NCBI GenBank assembly: GCA_012522445.1
Contig: JAAYKL010000092.1
Span: 16,749-80,748, forward strand
Length of the DNA: 64,000 nt
Source: Myxococcales bacterium
Lineage (GTDB): Bacteria; Myxococcota_A; Polyangia; JAAYKL01
Direction: 5' to 3'
In this document: piece by piece, positions 61,115 through 64,000 of the stretch
How positions within the stretch are numbered: position 1 is the first letter of the stretch
How the letters are laid out: each line of letters begins with the position of its first letter
Notes under the pieces: generated by a model
Seen by the model: the letters and a program-made list of their open reading frames with translations, nothing else
What the model was told of the DNA's origin: nothing
Databases searched by the model: none
Program-made: the position numbers and the translations under genes

Positions 61115-62593
61115 ATGAAAACACCTGCGAAAACACTGCGACATCATTGCCAGCACGCGCTGCTGCTGCTCGCCCTGTGCGCCGTCTGGGCCGCCCCGGC
61201 ACGCGCCGAAAACGACCCCTTTGCCGCGATGCACCGCGCCGTCTCCGCCGCCGCCGCCAGCAAGCCCGGCAACACCACCGTGGGCGTGGCGGTGGTCGAC
61301 GTGGTCACCGGTCACGTCATCTACGAGCAAAACGCCGACGCCCCGCTCAACCCCGCCTCCAACGCCAAGGTCATCACCGCGGCTGTGGCCCTCAAGGTGC
61401 TGGGCCCGGAGTTCCGCTTCACCACCCAGCTACACGGGCGCAGCGGCGCCGACGCCATCCAGGGCCCCCTCTACATCAAGGGGCACGCCGATCCCTCGCT
61501 GACCACCGCCCACCTCTTCGCCCTGGCGCACCAGCTCCGCACCGCAGGCATCGCGCGCATCGAGGGCGGCATCACGGTGGACGACAGCTACTTCGACGCC
61601 GAAAACGAGCCCTTCGCCTTCGACCAGCAGCCCGGCGAGGACAACGCCTTCCGCGCACCGGTGGGCGCCGTCTCCCTCAACCGCAACGCCATCGAAATCC
61701 TCATCCGGCCCGCCCCCTCGGCCATGACCCGCGCCATTGTCACGCTCGATCCCCCGGGCTACGCCGTCCTGGCCAACGACACCATCACCGTCGGCCAAGG
61801 CGCCCACGACCCGCGCATCTCCGCGCTCCCCTTCGAAAACCGCACCCGCATCCGCGTCTGGGGGCAAATCCCGCAGGGCTCGCGCCCCGTGCGTTACTAC
61901 CGCCGCATCGACAACCCCTCGCTCCTCACCGGCCACGCCCTCATGGATCTCCTCAAGCAACTGGGCATCACCACCAGCGGCACCGTACAGTTCGGCAAGG
62001 TCCCGCCGGGCACGCCCCTGCTCGCCAGCCACGCGTCCGAGCCCCTCTCCGCGCTCCTGTGGGAGACCGGCAAAATGTCCAACAACTTTTACAGCGAGAC
62101 CTTCTTCAAGGTGCTGGGAGCCGAAACCACTTCAGGGCCGGGCACCTGGGAGGCCGCCGAAGCCGCCGTGGCCAACGTACTCGAAGGCTGGGGCATCCCC
62201 AAGGGCACCTACAAGTTCAAAAACGGCTCGGGGCTGTTCGACGCCAACGAGGTCTCCGCCCACCAGTTTTGCCAGGTGCTGCGCGCGGCCTGGCGAGATG
62301 CCGCCATTCGCCCGGAGTTCCTCACCCAGCTCGCCACCGGCGGCGTCGACGGCACCATCAAGTCGCGCTACGCCACCCCGGAGACGCGCCGCTACGTCCG
62401 CGCCAAGACCGGCACCCTCAACAGCGTGATTACCCTAACGGGCTACGTCCTCGACAAGACCGGAGAGCGCCCCGTGGCCTTCTCCATCCTGCTCAACCGC
62501 GCCGCGGGATACGCCTCGGCAGCGCGGGCCTGGCAAGAGAAAATCGTCACCGCCATCGCCCACCAACTCAACGGCCCAGGCGCCCAGCCCTAA
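61115..62593 (+). CDS. dacB: D-alanyl-D-alanine carboxypeptidase/endopeptidase, PBP4 type
   Basis: A 492-residue periplasmic penicillin-binding protein of the S13 family that trims peptidoglycan side chains and cross-links. The signal peptide is cleaved at about residue 31 (ARA-EN). Active-site motifs are SNAK (S82xxK85), SNN in KMSNNFYSE and KTG in RAKTGTLNS. Family strands such as IEGGITVDDSYFD and GAVSLNRNAIEI match. ATG 61115 lies 31 bp after the TagB/F-like gene, so the genes may be co-transcribed. No Shine-Dalgarno is evident. Confidence 0.93.
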   Translation: MKTPAKTLRHHCQHALLLLALCAVWAAPARAENDPFAAMHRAVSAAAASKPGNTTVGVAVVDVVTGHVIYEQNADAPLNPASNAKVITAAVALKVLGPEFRFTTQLHGRSGADAIQGPLYIKGHADPSLTTAHLFALAHQLRTAGIARIEGGITVDDSYFDAENEPFAFDQQPGEDNAFRAPVGAVSLNRNAIEILIRPAPSAMTRAIVTLDPPGYAVLANDTITVGQGAHDPRISALPFENRTRIRVWGQIPQGSRPVRYYRRIDNPSLLTGHALMDLLKQLGITTSGTVQFGKVPPGTPLLASHASEPLSALLWETGKMSNNFYSETFFKVLGAETTSGPGTWEAAEAAVANVLEGWGIPKGTYKFKNGSGLFDANEVSAHQFCQVLRAAWRDAAIRPEFLTQLATGGVDGTIKSRYATPETRRYVRAKTGTLNSVITLTGYVLDKTGERPVAFSILLNRAAGYASAARAWQEKIVTAIAHQLNGPGAQP

Positions 62594-62695
62594 TTCCTCC
62601 AAAGCCCAAACCCGCCCAAAACATTGCGTTCGAATGCCCCAGGAGGCCCGTGGGAAATGACGCGCTGTTTTGTCGGCATTTCGCCGGGGCAATGC

Positions 62696-62724
62696 TTGGT
62701 TGTCTCGGGGGCATTGGGTATAAT
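62696..62724 (+). promoter_or_regulatory. Promoter of the RCC1-repeat lipoprotein gene
   Basis: TTGGTT (62696-62701), an exact 17-nt spacer and consensus TATAAT (62719-62724). The start near 62731 leaves a leader of about 33 nt with GAGGAG five bases before ATG 62764. Confidence 0.65.
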
Positions 62725-62763
62725 GATTGACAACCATCAAATGAAATAAGGAGAGGAGATGCC

Positions 62764-64000
62764 ATGCAACATTACGGTAATTTTATGAAGGTGGCGTGGT
62801 TGGCGGCGCTGCTGCTGGCCATTTCGTGCAGCAAAAACGACGATGACGCAGGAGCCGAGGTCTCCATTGGCCCGCGGGGTGGCGTGGTGACCGGACCCGA
62901 TGGGGCGTCCCTCGACATTCCGAGCGGCGCCCTCGACGAGGAGGTGCGCTTCTCGATTCACCGCCACGCCAACACCCCGTCCGCAACCGCTGGCGTCACG
63001 CCCGCTGGCGCGCTCTACGAGTTTCTGCCCCACGGCGTGGTCTTTAAAAAAGATGTCGTCGTCACCCTGCCGTTTGACGAGTCCCGGGTGGCGGACGCGG
63101 CGGAGGCCCTGGCGGTGTACTGGGCAGACCAAGACGAGGGCCCCTATGCGGCGCTGCCCGGTGCCCAAGTCGACGGCTTTGCCAAGCGCGTGTCCGGCTT
63201 TACCCGGCACCTCTCCTATGGCCTGGCGGGCCTGCCAGCCGATGACACGCCCGTCGATACCGATCCCACCGACGGCACCGACGACACCGGTGACACCGAC
63301 GGCACCGACACCGGTGACACCGACGACGACCTCCCCGACGTGCCCACGTTCACCAGCCTCAGTGCGGGCGGTGGCCACACCTGCGGCATTCGCGAAGACA
63401 ACGGCCTGGCCCAATGCTGGGGTGGGAACGACGACGGCCAAGCCGCTCCACCAGCAGGCATCCAATTCACCAGCCTGAGCACGGGCCAGATCCACACCTG
63501 CGGGATTCGCGAAGACAACGGCGAGGCCCTGTGCTGGGGAAGCGACGCTTCTGAGCAGTCCGCCCCGCCGGCAGATGTGGTTTTTTCCAGCCTCAGCGCG
63601 GGTAGCGAGCACACCTGCGGCATCCGCGAAGACAACGGCCAAGTCCAATGCTGGGGAAACAATGATTCGGGGCAGTCCAGTCCGCCTGAAGGCGTGGCGT
63701 TCACCGGTCTCAGCGCGGGCGGAAACCACACCTGCGGCATTCTCGCCGACGACGGCCAAGCCCTGTGCTGGGGCGACCACGCATTTGACAGTGGAGCGCA
63801 GTTTGCCCCACCCGAGGGCGTGGCCTTTGCCAGTCTGAGCTCTGGCAATTTACACACCTGTGGCATTCGCGCAGACAACGACGAGGCCGAGTGCTGGGGA
63901 TTCAATACCCTAGGCTCTCTCGCCCCGCCTCCAGAAGTGAAGTTCTCCAGCATCAGCGCGGGCGAAAACCACACCTGTGGCATTCGCGCCGACGACGGCC
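62764..64000 (+). CDS. Surface lipoprotein with ZU5-like domain and RCC1 repeats (partial)
   Basis: An open frame of 412 codons runs off the window end. The signal peptide ends at lipobox LAISC. A ZU5-like domain follows (GPRGGVVTGPDGASLDIPSGALDEEVRFSI). Then comes an Asp/Thr/Gly linker (about residues 160-195, DTDPTDGTDDTGD style). At least five complete RCC1-type blades of about 39 residues, and a sixth started, then follow, each with SLSAG--HTCGIREDNG--CWG. The blades should form a seven-bladed propeller. Each has a fixed Cys pair. Function unknown; surface adhesion or sensing is a guess. Confidence 0.9.
   Translation, partial: MQHYGNFMKVAWLAALLLAISCSKNDDDAGAEVSIGPRGGVVTGPDGASLDIPSGALDEEVRFSIHRHANTPSATAGVTPAGALYEFLPHGVVFKKDVVVTLPFDESRVADAAEALAVYWADQDEGPYAALPGAQVDGFAKRVSGFTRHLSYGLAGLPADDTPVDTDPTDGTDDTGDTDGTDTGDTDDDLPDVPTFTSLSAGGGHTCGIREDNGLAQCWGGNDDGQAAPPAGIQFTSLSTGQIHTCGIREDNGEALCWGSDASEQSAPPADVVFSSLSAGSEHTCGIREDNGQVQCWGNNDSGQSSPPEGVAFTGLSAGGNHTCGILADDGQALCWGDHAFDSGAQFAPPEGVAFASLSSGNLHTCGIRADNDEAECWGFNTLGSLAPPPEVKFSSISAGENHTCGIRADDG
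63349..64000 (+). repeat. RCC1-coding tandem repeats
   Basis: Units begin at 63349, 63466, 63583, 63700, 63826 and 63943. Five spacings are 117, 117, 117, 126 and 117 bp. The repeat is coding (RCC1 blades of the lipoprotein), with strong conservation of the HTCGI and CWG codons. Confidence 0.92.

Noticed and set aside
61103..61115. Leaderless promoter for dacB
   Set aside because: TATGCA is six bases before the ATG, but no -35-like hexamer lies at 16-18 bp.
63349..64000. Regular 117-bp repeats as a non-coding array or CRISPR
   Set aside because: The frame stays open throughout and encodes RCC1 blades with conserved Cys, His and Trp.
1..64000. rRNA, tRNA, insertion sequence or prophage
   Set aside because: No cloverleaf-like sequence, transposase, integrase or terminal inverted repeats were recognised on either strand, though tRNA detection by eye is limited.

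Overview
The window is GC-rich, densely coded chromosomal DNA from a Gram-negative bacterium. Gene content suggests the myxobacterial/bradymonad side of the old Deltaproteobacteria. It has two Hanks-type Ser/Thr kinases with unusual C-termini, PEGA-domain and AgmX-like modules, a sigma54 activator, a chemosensory cluster with no flagellar genes nearby, a PilT-type ATPase, and several lipoproteins with Asp/Thr- or Pro/Ser/Thr-rich linkers (GH18, RCC1-repeat). Kdo and capsule genes imply an outer membrane. The taxonomic call is inference from gene content; no rRNA or tRNA gene was seen.

Layout. 1-4.1 kb: the tail of an unknown gene, an exported protein, an RqcH/NFACT-like ribosome quality-control protein, NAD kinase and rplU-rpmA, whose promoter is preceded by phased A-tracts. 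4.1-6.1 kb: an unrecognised gene coupled to a GNAT-like gene. 6.2-9.9 kb: a two-gene BrxD-BrxHI-like pair (ATPase plus Lhr-type helicase) without the rest of a BREX locus. 10.1-15.1 kb: kdsA-kdsB-kpsC-kpsS, making CMP-Kdo and a Kdo-linker for a group-2-type capsule. 15.1-17.9 kb: a CDF exporter, an outer-membrane-like protein and manA. 18-24 kb: a GH18 lipoprotein, a HEAT-repeat lipoprotein, methylmalonyl-CoA epimerase, a transmembrane kinase and a PilT-like ATPase. 24-28.8 kb: a regulatory gap with a perfect 20-bp palindrome, a eukaryote-like ilvC, a TPR gene, a small unknown gene and a coiled-coil kinase.

28.9-33.1 kb is a minus-strand ECF sigma / anti-sigma operon ending in an exported protein, a barrel-like protein and a PEGA protein. 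It is divergent from a Crp/Fnr regulator. 34-36.2 kb holds three tandem AIM24-family paralogues. 36.3-44.7 kb is a chemosensory system: an MCP divergent from cheY-cheW-cheR/TPR-cheW-cheA/REC-cheB. 44.7-55.9 kb is mixed: an unknown gene, an Old Yellow Enzyme relative, a zinc-ribbon protein, RNase G, a LacI-sensor diguanylate cyclase without a DNA-binding domain, a lipoprotein, a HelD-like helicase and an NtrC-family regulator. 56-64 kb: a secreted lipoprotein, an LTA-synthase-like phosphotransferase/sulfatase coupled to a CDP-glycerol glycerophosphotransferase-like gene, a PBP4-type carboxypeptidase, and a ZU5/RCC1-repeat lipoprotein running off the end.

Signal level. Many good sigma70-like promoters can be read by eye. 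Three (at 154, 2351 and 46720) have a -10 box 6-7 nt before the ATG and no Shine-Dalgarno, which suggests leaderless mRNAs. No complete undescribed system is obvious. The best candidates for new biology are the stand-alone BrxD-BrxHI pair, the sigma-factor envelope operon, the AIM24 triplet and the teichoic-acid-like gene pair.
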